Shown piece after piece: positions 1 through 8,740 of a stretch of 64,000 bases of DNA; the first letter of the stretch is position 1; each line of letters begins with the position of its first letter. Made by a program: the position numbers and the translations under genes. Source of the stretch: an uncultured Paracoccaceae bacterium (GTDB taxonomy: Bacteria; Pseudomonadota; Alphaproteobacteria; Rhodobacterales; Rhodobacteraceae); contig CALIZF010000013.1 in assembly GCA_938028765.1 (NCBI GenBank), positions 17,637 to 81,636 of the forward strand, given 5' to 3'. The notes under the pieces were generated by a model. The model was given only the letters and a program-made list of their open reading frames with translations. It was not told the DNA's origin and made no database searches.

Positions 1-717
1 GTCGGATGTCAGGATCGCGCGCAGAAGGCCTGCCTGCCGGGTTTCCAGCACCTGCCGCAGCCGGCGGTCGGAAAAGGCCCGGTTGCCGACGAAGGACAGG
101 CGTTCCACCTCGGTCACGCGGCCTTCGGCGATCTCGAACACCAGATCGACGCGGTTGCCGTCGCGCGGGATGACCTTGGGCGTCACGCGCGCGGCAAGGC
201 GCCCGCGACCGGCATAGGCCTCGGCGATGATGGCGGCGTCGGCCTCGGCCTGTCCGGGCGAGAACACCCGGCGGCTCTGCGAGCCGATCAGCGGGCGAAG
301 CTGTTCGGTCTGGACCAGACGGTTGCCCTCGAAGCTGACGATGTTGATCGTCGGCCGCTCGCGCACGCGGATCACCAGCGTGCCGCCGCGCGGGATCAGC
401 TCTACCTCCTCGAAGAGGCCCGAGGCGACGATGCGCTGCGTGGCATCGTTCAGGTCGGCCGCCGAAACCGTCTGGCCCCGGCCGATTCCGGCAAAGGTGA
501 CGATGGTGCGCGGCTCGATCCGGTCGTTGCCCTCGACCACGACCGACCCGAAGCGGAAGTCCTGCGCCTGCGCGCCGCCGGGCGCGACGATGGCCATGCC
601 GACGAGCACGAGCGCCGGCAGGATCGACCTGATCGCCGGAAGGCCGCCACCCCTTGCCGACGGGCTTCTGCCGTCCGGCTTGCGTCTGCTGACCGCCTCG
701 CTCCTGTCGCACGGCAT
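1..717 (-). CDS. bamA: Outer membrane protein assembly factor BamA (partial, N-terminal 239 residues)
   Basis: The frame is open from an ATG at 717 down to the left edge, so the C-terminal part is outside the window. BamA is the beta-barrel core of the BAM complex that folds outer-membrane proteins. A basic N-terminus (about residues 1-30) is followed by a hydrophobic stretch and an AQA signal-peptidase-type site, after which the mature protein starts QDFRFGSVVVEGNDRI, a typical POTRA-1 opening. Further POTRA features are visible (TFAGIGRGQTVS, SGLFEEVEL, VVRERPTINIVSFEGNR-like). It is preceded by rseP and a small membrane gene, as in other Proteobacteria where bamA follows rseP. The call is secure from sequence and synteny; the long N-terminal extension means a downstream start is possible. 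Confidence 0.93.
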   Translation of the reverse strand, partial: MPCDRSEAVSRRKPDGRSPSARGGGLPAIRSILPALVLVGMAIVAPGGAQAQDFRFGSVVVEGNDRIEPRTIVTFAGIGRGQTVSAADLNDATQRIVASGLFEEVELIPRGGTLVIRVRERPTINIVSFEGNRLVQTEQLRPLIGSQSRRVFSPGQAEADAAIIAEAYAGRGRLAARVTPKVIPRDGNRVDLVFEIAEGRVTEVERLSFVGNRAFSDRRLRQVLETRQAGLLRAILTSD

Positions 718-752
718 AAACCAGTCCCCCCGTTCGGCAGCGGCATGTCCGC

Positions 753-781
753 TGCGTAACGGACGAGGGTGGCCTTGTCAA
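753..781 (-). promoter_or_regulatory. Candidate sigma-70-type promoter for bamA
   Basis: On the minus strand a perfect TTGACA (781-776) is followed after 16 bases by TTACGC, or after 17 by TACGCA. The -10 lies about 36 bases upstream of the bamA ATG. It sits just past a stem-loop with four T residues, so bamA could be transcribed independently of the rseP operon. Seen by eye only; the -10 is a weak match. Confidence 0.4.
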
Positions 782-789
782 AAGGCGAA

Positions 790-815
790 GGCGCGGCCCT
801 TTACGGCGCCGCGCC
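790..815 (-). terminator. Stem-loop downstream of the 45-residue membrane gene
   Basis: GGCGCGGC (790-797) and GCCGCGCC (808-815) form a perfect 8-bp stem with a 10-base loop. Read on the minus strand the stem is followed 6 bases later by TTTT, which resembles a weak intrinsic terminator between the small gene and bamA. Confidence 0.35.
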
Positions 816-847
816 CGTCTGTTGCCGCCTCGGCCCGCCCCTGTGCG

Positions 848-985
848 TCAGAGCCCGATCAGCACCGAGCCGAGGAACGCGCCCGCCAGCAGGCCCACGA
901 CGACCGTGCCGAGCGTGAACAGCCAGTCGCCGTTCAGCCGCAGGATCAGCGACAGCCCGCGGTATCCGCTCTGGATCGTCTGCAT
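848..985 (-). CDS. Small membrane protein, 45 residues, function unknown
   Basis: ATG at 985 preceded by GGAGGC at a good distance, ending in TGA at 848-850. The product starts MQTIQSGYRGLSLILRLNGD and continues with one hydrophobic helix of about 25 residues (positions 21-45) that is rich in Gly, Val and Leu with small residues GAFLGS near the end; there is no charged tail. I do not recognise a named family. Its place between rseP and bamA, two envelope-biogenesis genes, suggests an inner-membrane role, but that is inference. Support for being real is the ribosome-binding site, a clean transmembrane profile, and position in an otherwise tightly packed operon. Confidence 0.6.
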   Translation of the reverse strand: MQTIQSGYRGLSLILRLNGDWLFTLGTVVVGLLAGAFLGSVLIGL

Positions 986-1082
986 GGCAGCCTCCGTTGA
1001 CACACGCGTGGGAATGCCTGCGGAATGTGGCGCAAGTTTGACGCGACCCTGGAAAGTCAGGGCGTCAGGGCCGGCAGAAGAT

Positions 1083-2426
1083 TCAGTGCCGGCAGAAGAT
1101 GATGTCGTTGCCGAGCGCGAAGATCATCAGCGTGCCCAGAAGCGCCAGCCCCGCCGCCATCAGGACGCGCAAGGCCCGGTCGCCCGGCGGCCGGCCCGTC
1201 GCCGCCTCCCACGCGTGGAAGACGAGGTGCCCGCCGTCGAGAATCGGGATCGGGAAGAGGTTCAGAAGGCCGACGGCGGTGGACAGCATCGCCACGAACC
1301 AGATGAAGCTGTCGATCCCCTGCGACGCAGCCGCACCCGAGGTTTCGGCGATCCCGATCGGACCGCGAAGGTTGCACGCGCTGATCGCACCGGTCAGCAT
1401 GTGCCACAAGCCGGACAGCGACGTGCGCGCGATCGCCCAGGTCTGTTCGGCGCCCAGAACGATGGCTTCGACGGGCCCCGGTGTCCGCGCCTCGGGGACG
1501 AAGGCGAGGCCCCCGGTCAGCCCGATCAGCCAGCGCGTCTCGAACCCGCCCCCGGGCAGCGGCAGGTCCACCCGGCGCGGGACCAGCGCGACCTCCAGCA
1601 TCTCGCCCGCGCGCCAGACCGTCAACAGGACGGGCCTGCCGTCGGATTCGCCGACCGCCGCGCGGAGTTCGGCGAAGGCGTGGATCGGCCGGCCGTCCAC
1701 CGCCGTCACCACATCGCCCGCGCGCATCCCGGCATCGAAGGCGGCCGACTGCGGCTGCACCGCATCCGCGATCGCGGGGAAGGGATAGGGACCCTCGATC
1801 ATGGTCCGCACGCCGCCCCGATCGACCGTGTAACGGACGGTCGGCGCGGGCGGGATGTCCTCGATCACGGCCGAGAAGTCGGTCAGCGTCGCCACCTCGC
1901 GGCCCTCGACCGACAGGATGCGATCGCCCTCGACCAGCGTCTGGGCCGCCGGCAGGGGTTTCGTTGCGCCCACGACCGGCAGATCGGTGGCGACCCCGCG
2001 GACGAGGAAGAAACCTGTGAACACGAGGATCGACAGGGCGAAATTGAACAGCGGCCCGGCGGCCACCGTGGCGGCCCGCGCCCACAGCGGCGCACCGGCC
2101 ATCGTGCGACGCCGTTCGTCTGCCGTCAGCTGCGCCATCAGGCGCGGATCGGCACCGCTCGACGCCGCATCGGCATCGCCAAGGAACTTGACGTAGCCGC
2201 CGAACGGCAGGGCAGCCACCTGCCAGCGCGTGCCGCGGCGGTCCTTCCGCGCGAACAGCACGGGCCCGAACCCGAGGCTGAACACCTCGGCATGGATTCC
2301 GGTCCACCGGCCGACGATGTAATGGCCGTATTCGTGGACGGCGACGATGACCGACAGGGCGACGACGAAGGCCAGAACCGTCCAGGCGATGCCGCCGAAC
2401 GACGGGATCAGTGCGAAAAAATCCAA
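1083..2426 (-). CDS. rseP: RIP metalloprotease RseP (site-2 protease)
   Basis: Intramembrane zinc protease that cleaves membrane-bound anti-sigma factors and remnant signal peptides. With the start used here the product is 447 residues. HEYGH (residues 31-35) is the HExxH zinc motif inside the first membrane helix; two PDZ-like regions fill the middle, and NLFPIPILDGG near residue 395 is the second catalytic-site signature. The start is a TTG at 2426: it follows GAGGTAA at 5-bp spacing, directly after the dxr stop codon, and gives the family's normal N-terminus (DFFALIPSFGG). The frame is open further upstream inside dxr, but no start there makes sense. It belongs to the pyrH-to-bamA operon. 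Confidence 0.95.
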   Translation of the reverse strand: MDFFALIPSFGGIAWTVLAFVVALSVIVAVHEYGHYIVGRWTGIHAEVFSLGFGPVLFARKDRRGTRWQVAALPFGGYVKFLGDADAASSGADPRLMAQLTADERRRTMAGAPLWARAATVAAGPLFNFALSILVFTGFFLVRGVATDLPVVGATKPLPAAQTLVEGDRILSVEGREVATLTDFSAVIEDIPPAPTVRYTVDRGGVRTMIEGPYPFPAIADAVQPQSAAFDAGMRAGDVVTAVDGRPIHAFAELRAAVGESDGRPVLLTVWRAGEMLEVALVPRRVDLPLPGGGFETRWLIGLTGGLAFVPEARTPGPVEAIVLGAEQTWAIARTSLSGLWHMLTGAISACNLRGPIGIAETSGAAASQGIDSFIWFVAMLSTAVGLLNLFPIPILDGGHLVFHAWEAATGRPPGDRALRVLMAAGLALLGTLMIFALGNDIIFCRH

Positions 2427-2430
2427 TGCG

Positions 2431-3609
2431 TTACCTCTGCCCTGCCTTCGTGGCGACCGCCTCTGCCGCGCGCCTGCGGGCGAGATGGTCGATCGCCAGC
2501 ACGTTCTCAAGGCTCTCGGCGGCGATTTGAAGGCCGGTTTCCGCCGAAAGCCGGTCCAGCACGGTCTCGACCACCCCCGCCATGTCGAGGAAGCCGATCC
2601 GCCGGGCGATGAAGGCGTCCAGCGCCACCTCCTTGGCGGCATTGAACGCCGCCCCCGCAAGGCCCCGCGTGGCCATCACGGCCCGCGCCAGCCGCAGCGC
2701 GGGGAAGCGCACCGGATCGGGCGCCTCGAAGGTCAGCCGGCCGAGCGCGGCGAGGTCCAGCCGCTGCACCGGCAGTTCCCGCCGCGCCGGCCAATGCAGC
2801 GCATAGCCGATCGCGTGCCGCATGTCGGGCGGTCCGAGGTGCGCCATCAACGCGCCGTCCGAGAATCCCACCAGCGCATGGACGATGGACTGCGGGTGCA
2901 CCACCGCCTCGATCCGCTCGGGCTCGAGGCCGAAGTATTCGCGCGTCTCGATCAGCTCCAGCGCCTTGTTGAAGAGCGATGCGGAATCGATGCTGATGCG
3001 CTGGCCCATCGACCAGTTGGGATGGGCGACCGCCTGTTCCGGGGTGGCCGTCGCCAGCCGCTCGATCGGCCAGTCGCGGAACGGCCCGCCCGAGGCGGTG
3101 ATGATGATCCGTTCCACCGCCGCCGCATCCTCGCCCGCCAGCGCCTGGAACACGGCGGAATGTTCGCTGTCCACCGGCAGGATCCGCGCCCCTGCGGCCC
3201 GCGCCGTCGCCATCAGGAGGGGCCCCGCGCAGACGAGCGATTCCTTGTTCGCCAGCGCCAGCGTGCCCCCCCGCGCGACGGTCCGCAGGGAGGGGACGAG
3301 GCCCGCGGCGCCGACGATCGCGCTCATCGTCCAGTCGGCGGGGCGGTCGGCCGCCTCGGCGATGGCGGCGGGACCGGCCGCCGCCTCGACCCCCGATCCC
3401 GCCAGCGCGGCGCGCAGGTCGTCGAGCCGTGCGGGGTCGGCTGTCACCGCCACCTCGGCCCGCAGCGCCCGGGCGGCGGCGGCCAGCCCGGCGATGTTGG
3501 CCCCGCCGGTCAGGGCGACGACACGGTATTCGCCGGGGGCGCGCGCGATCAGGTCGATCGTGTTCCCGCCGATCGACCCCGTGGCGCCGAAGATGCTGAC
3601 CGACCGCAC
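2431..3609 (-). CDS. dxr: 1-deoxy-D-xylulose 5-phosphate reductoisomerase
   Basis: Converts DXP to MEP with NADPH, the committed step of the non-mevalonate isoprenoid pathway. 392 residues, a normal length. An NADPH-binding GATGSIGGNT lies at residues 8-17, LANKESLVCAG and the metal/substrate segment VDSEHSAVFQ are in the middle, followed by ITASGGPFRDWP and the HPNWSMG segment, all typical of Dxr. It is followed by rseP with a 4-base gap and preceded by cdsA with a 4-base gap, so it is in the envelope operon. Its product feeds UppS upstream in the same operon (isoprenoid precursors for undecaprenyl phosphate). Confidence 0.97.
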   Translation of the reverse strand: MRSVSIFGATGSIGGNTIDLIARAPGEYRVVALTGGANIAGLAAAARALRAEVAVTADPARLDDLRAALAGSGVEAAAGPAAIAEAADRPADWTMSAIVGAAGLVPSLRTVARGGTLALANKESLVCAGPLLMATARAAGARILPVDSEHSAVFQALAGEDAAAVERIIITASGGPFRDWPIERLATATPEQAVAHPNWSMGQRISIDSASLFNKALELIETREYFGLEPERIEAVVHPQSIVHALVGFSDGALMAHLGPPDMRHAIGYALHWPARRELPVQRLDLAALGRLTFEAPDPVRFPALRLARAVMATRGLAGAAFNAAKEVALDAFIARRIGFLDMAGVVETVLDRLSAETGLQIAAESLENVLAIDHLARRRAAEAVATKAGQR

Positions 3610-3613
3610 CGCG

Positions 3614-4414
3614 TCAGACCTCGACCGGGGGGAAGGCGATCGCCCGCTCGACCAGAAGGAACAGGACCGATGCGCCCAGCATCCCGTCGAACCTGTCCAT
3701 GACGCCGCCGTGTCCGGGGATCAGGCGCGAGGAATCCTTGACTCCCGCCCGGCGCTTGACGGCGGATTCGGCGACATCGCCGAGCTGCGCGGCCATCGAC
3801 AGCGCGACCGACACCCCCGCCACCTCGGCCCCCGCGCCTTCGCGGGCGAAGGCCAGCCCGACCGCGGCCGCGCCGATCCACCCTGCGACCGTGCCGGACC
3901 AGGTCTTCTTCGGGCTGACCGCGGGCCAGATCCTCGGCCCGCCGATCAGCCGCCCGGCGAAATAGCCCGCCACGTCCGTGACGATGACCACCACCGCCAG
4001 CCACAGCATCCAGCGCAGGCCCGCCGCCCCGAAGTCGGCGCGCAGATGCCAGAGGCCGAAACCCGCCACGATCATCAGCGTCGCATAGACGGCAAACAGC
4101 AGCCGGTCGGCGGTCAGCACCGACAGACCGATCAAAGCGGGCAGCAGCGCCAGCGGCAGGGCGGCGCCGGCCGGCAGCAGCGCGACGGCCAGCACCGCCG
4201 CGGCGCCAAGTGCCGCCAGCACGAGCGGACGCCGCCCGCTGCCGGGCGACAGCATCGTTGCCAGTTCCCAGACCATCGCGCCGACCACCGCGACCACGAG
4301 CGCAAGGAACCACCACCCGCCCGCCCACAAGGCCGCAAGGCCGAGCCCGGCCATCACGGCGCCCGACAGCATCCGCGGGGCGAGGTCGGCGAAGCGGCCC
4401 GACGGCCCGGTCAC
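3614..4414 (-). CDS. cdsA: Phosphatidate cytidylyltransferase (CDP-diacylglycerol synthase)
   Basis: Makes CDP-diacylglycerol from CTP and phosphatidate for phospholipid synthesis, in the inner membrane. 266 residues from a GTG start at 4414 that overlaps the uppS stop as GTGA. About eight hydrophobic segments are visible. The C-terminal signature SAVKRRAGVKDSSRLIPGHG followed by GVMDR matches the CDP-diglyceride synthetase pattern (S-x-x-K-R-x4-K-D ... P-x-H-G-G-x-x-D-R). Longer reading frames upstream overlap uppS and are less likely. Translationally coupled to uppS. Confidence 0.95.
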   Translation of the reverse strand: MTGPSGRFADLAPRMLSGAVMAGLGLAALWAGGWWFLALVVAVVGAMVWELATMLSPGSGRRPLVLAALGAAAVLAVALLPAGAALPLALLPALIGLSVLTADRLLFAVYATLMIVAGFGLWHLRADFGAAGLRWMLWLAVVVIVTDVAGYFAGRLIGGPRIWPAVSPKKTWSGTVAGWIGAAAVGLAFAREGAGAEVAGVSVALSMAAQLGDVAESAVKRRAGVKDSSRLIPGHGGVMDRFDGMLGASVLFLLVERAIAFPPVEV

Positions 4415-5166
4415 TGCGCCGCAACCCCGCCGAAGCGCCGCTCGCGCGTGGCGACGCGGGACAGGATCGTCGCCAGTTCGTCGGGCGTGAAGTCGGGCCA
4501 CAGCGTGGGCGTGAACTCGTATTCCGCGTAGGCCGCCTGCCAGAGCAGGAAGTTCGACACCCGCGATTCGCCCGAGGTGCGGATGACGAGGTCCGGCGCC
4601 GGCAGTCCGCAGGTGTCGAGCGCGCCGTCCAGCGCCGCCTCGTCGATGGCCGCGGGATCGATCCGCCCGTCGGCCGCCGCCTGCGCCAGCCGCCGGGCGG
4701 CGCGCGCGATCTCGTTCCGGCCGCCGTAGTTGATCGCCACCGTCAGGTGAAGGCGGGCGTTGCCGGCCGTCCGCGCCTCGATCCCGTCCATCAGGCGGCG
4801 CAGCTTGCCGTCGAGCCGCCCGCGTTCCCCGATGAAGCGCATCCGCACGCCTTCAGCGGACAGCCGGTCGGCCTCGCGCTCGATGTAGCGCGAGAAGAGG
4901 CCCATGAGGCCGATCACCTCTTCGGTCGAGCGTTTCCAGTTCTCGGTCGAGAAGGCATAAAGGGTCAGGTAGCGGATCCCGAGATCGGGGGCCGCCCGCA
5001 CGATTTCCTTCACGCGCTCGGCCCCCCGGCGGTGGCCGACAAGACGCGGCCAGCCGCGCGCGGTCGCCCAACGGCCGTTGCCGTCCATGATGACCGCCAC
5101 ATGCAGGGCCAAGCCGGGTTCCGCCGAGCTGTCTGCCAAATCGTACCCCCGCGCCCTCGCCCCCAT
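4411..5166 (-). CDS. uppS: Undecaprenyl (polyprenyl) diphosphate synthase, cis-prenyltransferase
   Basis: Elongates farnesyl diphosphate with isopentenyl diphosphate to the C55 lipid carrier used for peptidoglycan and surface glycans. 251 residues. The catalytic motif VIMDGNGRWA is at residues 25-34 (Asp28 is the expected catalytic residue). GHRRGAERVKEIVR, LTLYAFSTENWKRS and the C-terminal DLVIRTSGESRVSNFLLWQA are all family signatures. The stop overlaps the cdsA start. The exact start within the first 20 residues is uncertain. Confidence 0.97.
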   Translation of the reverse strand: MGARARGYDLADSSAEPGLALHVAVIMDGNGRWATARGWPRLVGHRRGAERVKEIVRAAPDLGIRYLTLYAFSTENWKRSTEEVIGLMGLFSRYIEREADRLSAEGVRMRFIGERGRLDGKLRRLMDGIEARTAGNARLHLTVAINYGGRNEIARAARRLAQAAADGRIDPAAIDEAALDGALDTCGLPAPDLVIRTSGESRVSNFLLWQAAYAEYEFTPTLWPDFTPDELATILSRVATRERRFGGVAAQ

Positions 5167-5194
5167 GCCGACCGCCCCGCAAGGGGCCGGGCGG

Positions 5195-5758
5195 TCAGAC
5201 CTGCATGATCTCGGCCTGCTTGGCCTCGAGCGCGCGGTCCACCGCCGCGATCGCTTTGTCGGTCAGCGCCTGCACCTCGTCCGACCACATCTTCTGGTCG
5301 TCGTCGGGCATCCCCGCCGCCTTGGCCTTCTTGATCCGGTCCATCCCGTCGCGGCGCACGTTGCGGATCGCCACGCGGGCGTGTTCGGCATACTGCGCCG
5401 CCACCTTGGCCAGTTCGCGCCGGCGCTGCTCGTTCAGTTCGGGAATCGGCAGCATGATGATCGGTCCGTTGGTCTGCGGGTTGATCCCCAGACCGGATTC
5501 GCGGATCGCCTTTTCCACCTTCCCGACCATCGACTTGTCCCAGACGTTGATGGTCACCATCCGCGGCTCGGGCACGTTGATGGTGCCGAGCTGGCTGATC
5601 GGCGTCATCTGGCCGTAGGCTTCGACCATGATCGGTTCCAGCATCGAGGCCGATGCGCGACCGGTGCGCAGGCTGGCGAATTCCTGCCTGAGCGACGACA
5701 TCGCCCCCTCCATCCGCCGCTCGAGGTCGTCGAGGTCGATGTCTAGGTCGTCGGGCAT
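5195..5758 (-). CDS. frr: Ribosome recycling factor
   Basis: Cytosolic factor that, with EF-G, splits the post-termination ribosome. 187 residues, normal length. [20 protein letters not shown] near residue 30 is the classical RRF region, and ERRRELAKV and [11 protein letters not shown] lie in the long three-helix bundle. The first residues are acidic ([17 protein letters not shown]). pyrH lies 65 bp upstream in the same orientation, the conserved pyrH-frr pair. Confidence 0.97.
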   Translation of the reverse strand: MPDDLDIDLDDLERRMEGAMSSLRQEFASLRTGRASASMLEPIMVEAYGQMTPISQLGTINVPEPRMVTINVWDKSMVGKVEKAIRESGLGINPQTNGPIIMLPIPELNEQRRRELAKVAAQYAEHARVAIRNVRRDGMDRIKKAKAAGMPDDDQKMWSDEVQALTDKAIAAVDRALEAKQAEIMQV

Positions 5759-5823
5759 CGGTCCAGCGTCTCCGGTCGTTGGCTGCGGCCGATGTGCCCC
5801 AACGGGGGCTTCGATTCAAGCGG

Positions 5824-6555
5824 TCAGCCGTGGACGCGGGTATAGGTGCCTTCGCCGCGCAGGATTCCGCGGAAGCCCCCGGGCTCGTCCAGGCTGAAGA
5901 CGATGATCGGCAGGTTGTTGTCGCGCGCCAGCGCGATCGCGGTCGCGTCCATCACGCCGAGGTGCTTTTCCAGCACCTCGTCGTAGGTGATGCGGTCGTA
6001 GCGGCGCGCATCGGGGTGGCGCTTGGGGTCCTTGTCGTAGACCCCGTCAACTTTCGTGCCCTTGAAGATCGCCTCGCAGCCCATCTCGGAGGCGCGCAGC
6101 GTCGCCGCCGTGTCGGTGGTGAAGTAGGGGTTGCCGGTGCCGGCCGCAAAGATGCAGACCCGGCCCTTCTCGAGGTGCCGCACCGCGCGGCGGCGGATGT
6201 AGGGCTCGCAGACCTGGTCCATCGGGATCGCGCTGATCACGCGGGTGAACACGCCGAGCGATTCGAGCATCGACTGCATGGCGAGCGCGTTCATCACCGT
6301 CGCCAGCATCCCCATGTAGTCGGCCGTTGTCCGCTCCATCCCCTGGGCCGAGCCCTGAAGCCCGCGGAAGATGTTGCCGCCCCCGATCACCATGCAGATC
6401 TCGACGCCGAGGTCGCGGACCGACTTCACCTCCTCGGCGATCCGGCGGACGGTCGGCGGATGCAGACCGTAGCCCTGGTCGCCCATCAGCGCCTCGCCCG
6501 AGATCTTCAGCATCACGCGCGCGTAGGTCGTGCCGCCCTTGGCCTGTCCGTCCAT
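5824..6555 (-). CDS. pyrH: UMP kinase
   Basis: Phosphorylates UMP to UDP in pyrimidine nucleotide synthesis; amino-acid-kinase fold. 243 residues with the start chosen at 6555, which has a purine-rich AGGGGGC in front; a frame 14 codons longer exists but would start inside that region. Motifs visible are [50 protein letters not shown] and [19 protein letters not shown], all diagnostic of PyrH. First gene of the minus-strand envelope operon and divergent from miaA. Confidence 0.97.
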   Translation of the reverse strand: MDGQAKGGTTYARVMLKISGEALMGDQGYGLHPPTVRRIAEEVKSVRDLGVEICMVIGGGNIFRGLQGSAQGMERTTADYMGMLATVMNALAMQSMLESLGVFTRVISAIPMDQVCEPYIRRRAVRHLEKGRVCIFAAGTGNPYFTTDTAATLRASEMGCEAIFKGTKVDGVYDKDPKRHPDARRYDRITYDEVLEKHLGVMDATAIALARDNNLPIIVFSLDEPGGFRGILRGEGTYTRVHG

Positions 6556-6659
6556 GACCGCCCCCTGTCCCTGCCGCGCGGGGGCCGCCGCCCGCATCCG
6601 GCCTTTGCCTCGGCGGATGAATGTCGGAAAAGCGCAGCCAGTTCAACCGGAGGCGCGGG

Positions 6660-7553
6660 ATGGGGTGGCAGGCGTGGATCGGGGCGGTCGATCCCGCCCG
6701 GCCGGTGCTGATCGCGGGACCGACCGCCAGCGGCAAGTCGGCGCTGGCGCTTGCCCTCGCGCGGCGGCAAGGGCGGGCCGTGGTGAACGCCGACGCGCTG
6801 CAGGTCTATGCCCGATGGCGTATCCTGACCGCCCGCCCGTCGCCCGAAGAAGAGGCGCAGGTGCCCCATCGCCTCTACGGGATGGTCGGGCGCGACGAGG
6901 CGTGGTCGGTCGGGCACTGGCTGCGCGCGGTGGCCGACCTGCTGGCCGAGGATCCGCGGCCCGTGATCGTCGGCGGGACCGGTCTGTACTTCACCGCGTT
7001 GACCGAGGGTCTGGCCGAGATCCCGGCGGTGCCGCTGGCGCTGCGGGCCGAGGCCGACCGGCGGATGGCCGCGCGCGGCGTCGCCGCCCTCGCCGCCGAA
7101 CTCGACGCCGAGACGCGGGCGCGGATCGACACGCGCAACCCCGCCCGCGTCCAGCGCGCATGGGAGGTGCTGCAGGCCACGGGGCGCGGGCTGGCCGGAT
7201 GGCAGGCGGCGACGGGCGCGCCGCTCATTCCGCCGGGGGCGGCGCAGGCGGTCGTGCTGCGGCCGCCGCGGGACTGGCTGGCGGCGCGGATCGATGCGCG
7301 TTTCGACGCGATGATCGCGGCCGGCGCGCTGGACGAGGTGCGCGGCGAACTGCCGTTCTGGCGCCCCAATGCGCCCTCCGCCCGCGCCATCGGCGCACCG
7401 GAACTGGTTGCGCATCTGCGCGGAGAGGTTCCGCTGGCCGACGCCATCGCGGCGGCGAAGGCGGCAAGCCGCCAGTATGCCAAGCGCCAGCGCACCTGGT
7501 TCCGCAACCGGATGCGGGACTGGCCGGGGCTGGACCCTGCGCAGGTTGACTAG
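6660..7553 (+). CDS. miaA: tRNA dimethylallyltransferase
   Basis: Transfers a dimethylallyl group to A37 of tRNAs reading UNN codons. 297 residues from the ATG at 6660, which has GGAGG 6 bases upstream; an in-frame ATG at 6621 has no good ribosome-binding site. P-loop GPTASGKS at residues 20-27, then VVNADALQVY, TARPSPEEEAQVPHRLYG, IVGGTGLYFTAL and RTWFRNRM near the C-terminus are all MiaA motifs. Divergent from pyrH, with about 100 bp between the starts. Confidence 0.95.
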   Translation: MGWQAWIGAVDPARPVLIAGPTASGKSALALALARRQGRAVVNADALQVYARWRILTARPSPEEEAQVPHRLYGMVGRDEAWSVGHWLRAVADLLAEDPRPVIVGGTGLYFTALTEGLAEIPAVPLALRAEADRRMAARGVAALAAELDAETRARIDTRNPARVQRAWEVLQATGRGLAGWQAATGAPLIPPGAAQAVVLRPPRDWLAARIDARFDAMIAAGALDEVRGELPFWRPNAPSARAIGAPELVAHLRGEVPLADAIAAAKAASRQYAKRQRTWFRNRMRDWPGLDPAQVD

Positions 7554-7641
7554 AGCTTCTTCCACATCCTTGCCGCAGAAACGCACTGGATCCGCCTTCC
7601 CGGTCAGGTATTCTTGCACTGTTGACGGATCGGAGCCCCGA

Positions 7642-8571
7642 ATGCCGCCCGCCGCCCGCCCGCCCGCACTGCCCGCTGCGCCGCCGCGGCCGGCGGCGGC
7701 CCGCGCCGCCGCCGGCCCGCTGACCGGGCTTCCGCCGACCGTCGATGCCGCCCGCCTCGACCCGGCCGCGCGGGCTGCGGAACCGACCGTCGCCGCGCTG
7801 CGCATCGTCGCCATCCCGTGGCTGGCCGCCGGCGGCCGCTGGCGGACCGAGGCGATGCGCGCCCTGTCCGAGCCCTGCCTTCTGTGGTTCACGCGCGGCC
7901 AGGGCCGGATCACGGTCTCTGGCCTGACCCGCGGCTACGGGCCGAACACCGCCATCTTCATCCCGCCCGGCGTGATGCACGGGTTCGAGGCGGGCAGCCA
8001 CGTGTTCGGCAGTGCCGTGTTCTTCGGCCGCGGCACCCCGCTGCCGCTGCCCGACCGAGCCTGGCACCTACGCGTGCGCGACAACGCGGGCCAGGTCGAA
8101 TGCAACCTCGCGCTCGACGCGATCGGGCGGGAACTCGCGGGCGAGCGGCCCGCGAACGCCCGCGCCGCCGCCGCGCATCTGTCGCTGCTGTCGGTCTGGC
8201 TCGAGCGCCAGATCGCCGCGCACCGCGAGGACGAGCTGCCCCATCCCGCCTCGGCCCGCAGGCTGGCCGCACGCTTTGCCGACCTCGTCGAGCGGCATTA
8301 CAGCTCGGGCGCCGGCGTCGCGGCCTATGCCGCCTCTCTCGGCGTCACCCCGACGCACCTCACGCGGGTCTGCCGGATCACCACCGGGCGGTCCGCGAAG
8401 GACATCCTCGCCGACCGCGTGATCTACGAGGCGCGGCGCCTGCTGCAGGAAACGGCGCTACCGGTGCAGGATATCGCCCGCGGCCTCGGCTTCAGATCGC
8501 ACGCCTATTTCAGCCGCGCCTTCCATGCGCGGACCGGCACGACGCCGACGGAGTTCCGCCGCTCGACCTGA
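7642..8571 (+). CDS. AraC-family transcriptional regulator
   Basis: 309 residues from ATG 7642 (CGGAG at 7631-7635). The first 35 residues are a low-complexity Pro/Ala run. The middle has a cupin-like ligand-binding region (WFTRGQGRITVSG, IFIPPGVMHGFEAG). The C-terminal 95 residues carry two helix-turn-helix units: AAYAASLGVTPTHLTRVCRI and ALPVQDIARGLGFRSHAYFS followed by RAFHARTGTTPTEFR, the AraC signature. It lies 170 bp upstream of the peptide-type ABC operon in the same orientation and may control it; that is inferred from position only. Confidence 0.88.
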   Translation: MPPAARPPALPAAPPRPAAARAAAGPLTGLPPTVDAARLDPAARAAEPTVAALRIVAIPWLAAGGRWRTEAMRALSEPCLLWFTRGQGRITVSGLTRGYGPNTAIFIPPGVMHGFEAGSHVFGSAVFFGRGTPLPLPDRAWHLRVRDNAGQVECNLALDAIGRELAGERPANARAAAAHLSLLSVWLERQIAAHREDELPHPASARRLAARFADLVERHYSSGAGVAAYAASLGVTPTHLTRVCRITTGRSAKDILADRVIYEARRLLQETALPVQDIARGLGFRSHAYFSRAFHARTGTTPTEFRRST

Positions 8572-8625
8572 CGCAGGGGGCGCGGCCGATGTCGGAAACG
8601 ACGCCCCGCCTGTCGAAAAGAGCCA

Positions 8626-8654
8626 TTGACCCCATTCTGCTTCCCGCGCGTAAT
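8626..8654 (+). promoter_or_regulatory. Candidate promoter upstream of the first ABC importer operon
   Basis: TTGACC (8626-8631), 17-base spacer, CGTAAT (8649-8654), in the 169-bp gap between the AraC gene and the substrate-binding protein. The -10 is a weak match, so this is tentative. The gene that follows has AGGGAG before its ATG. Confidence 0.33.
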
Positions 8655-8740
8655 GGCCGCAAGGGGACGTGCCGGCGGCCGCAACGGAAGGCCAAGCTGC
8701 CGGTCAGAGCGACATCGACTGTCCTGACAGGGAGACTGAC

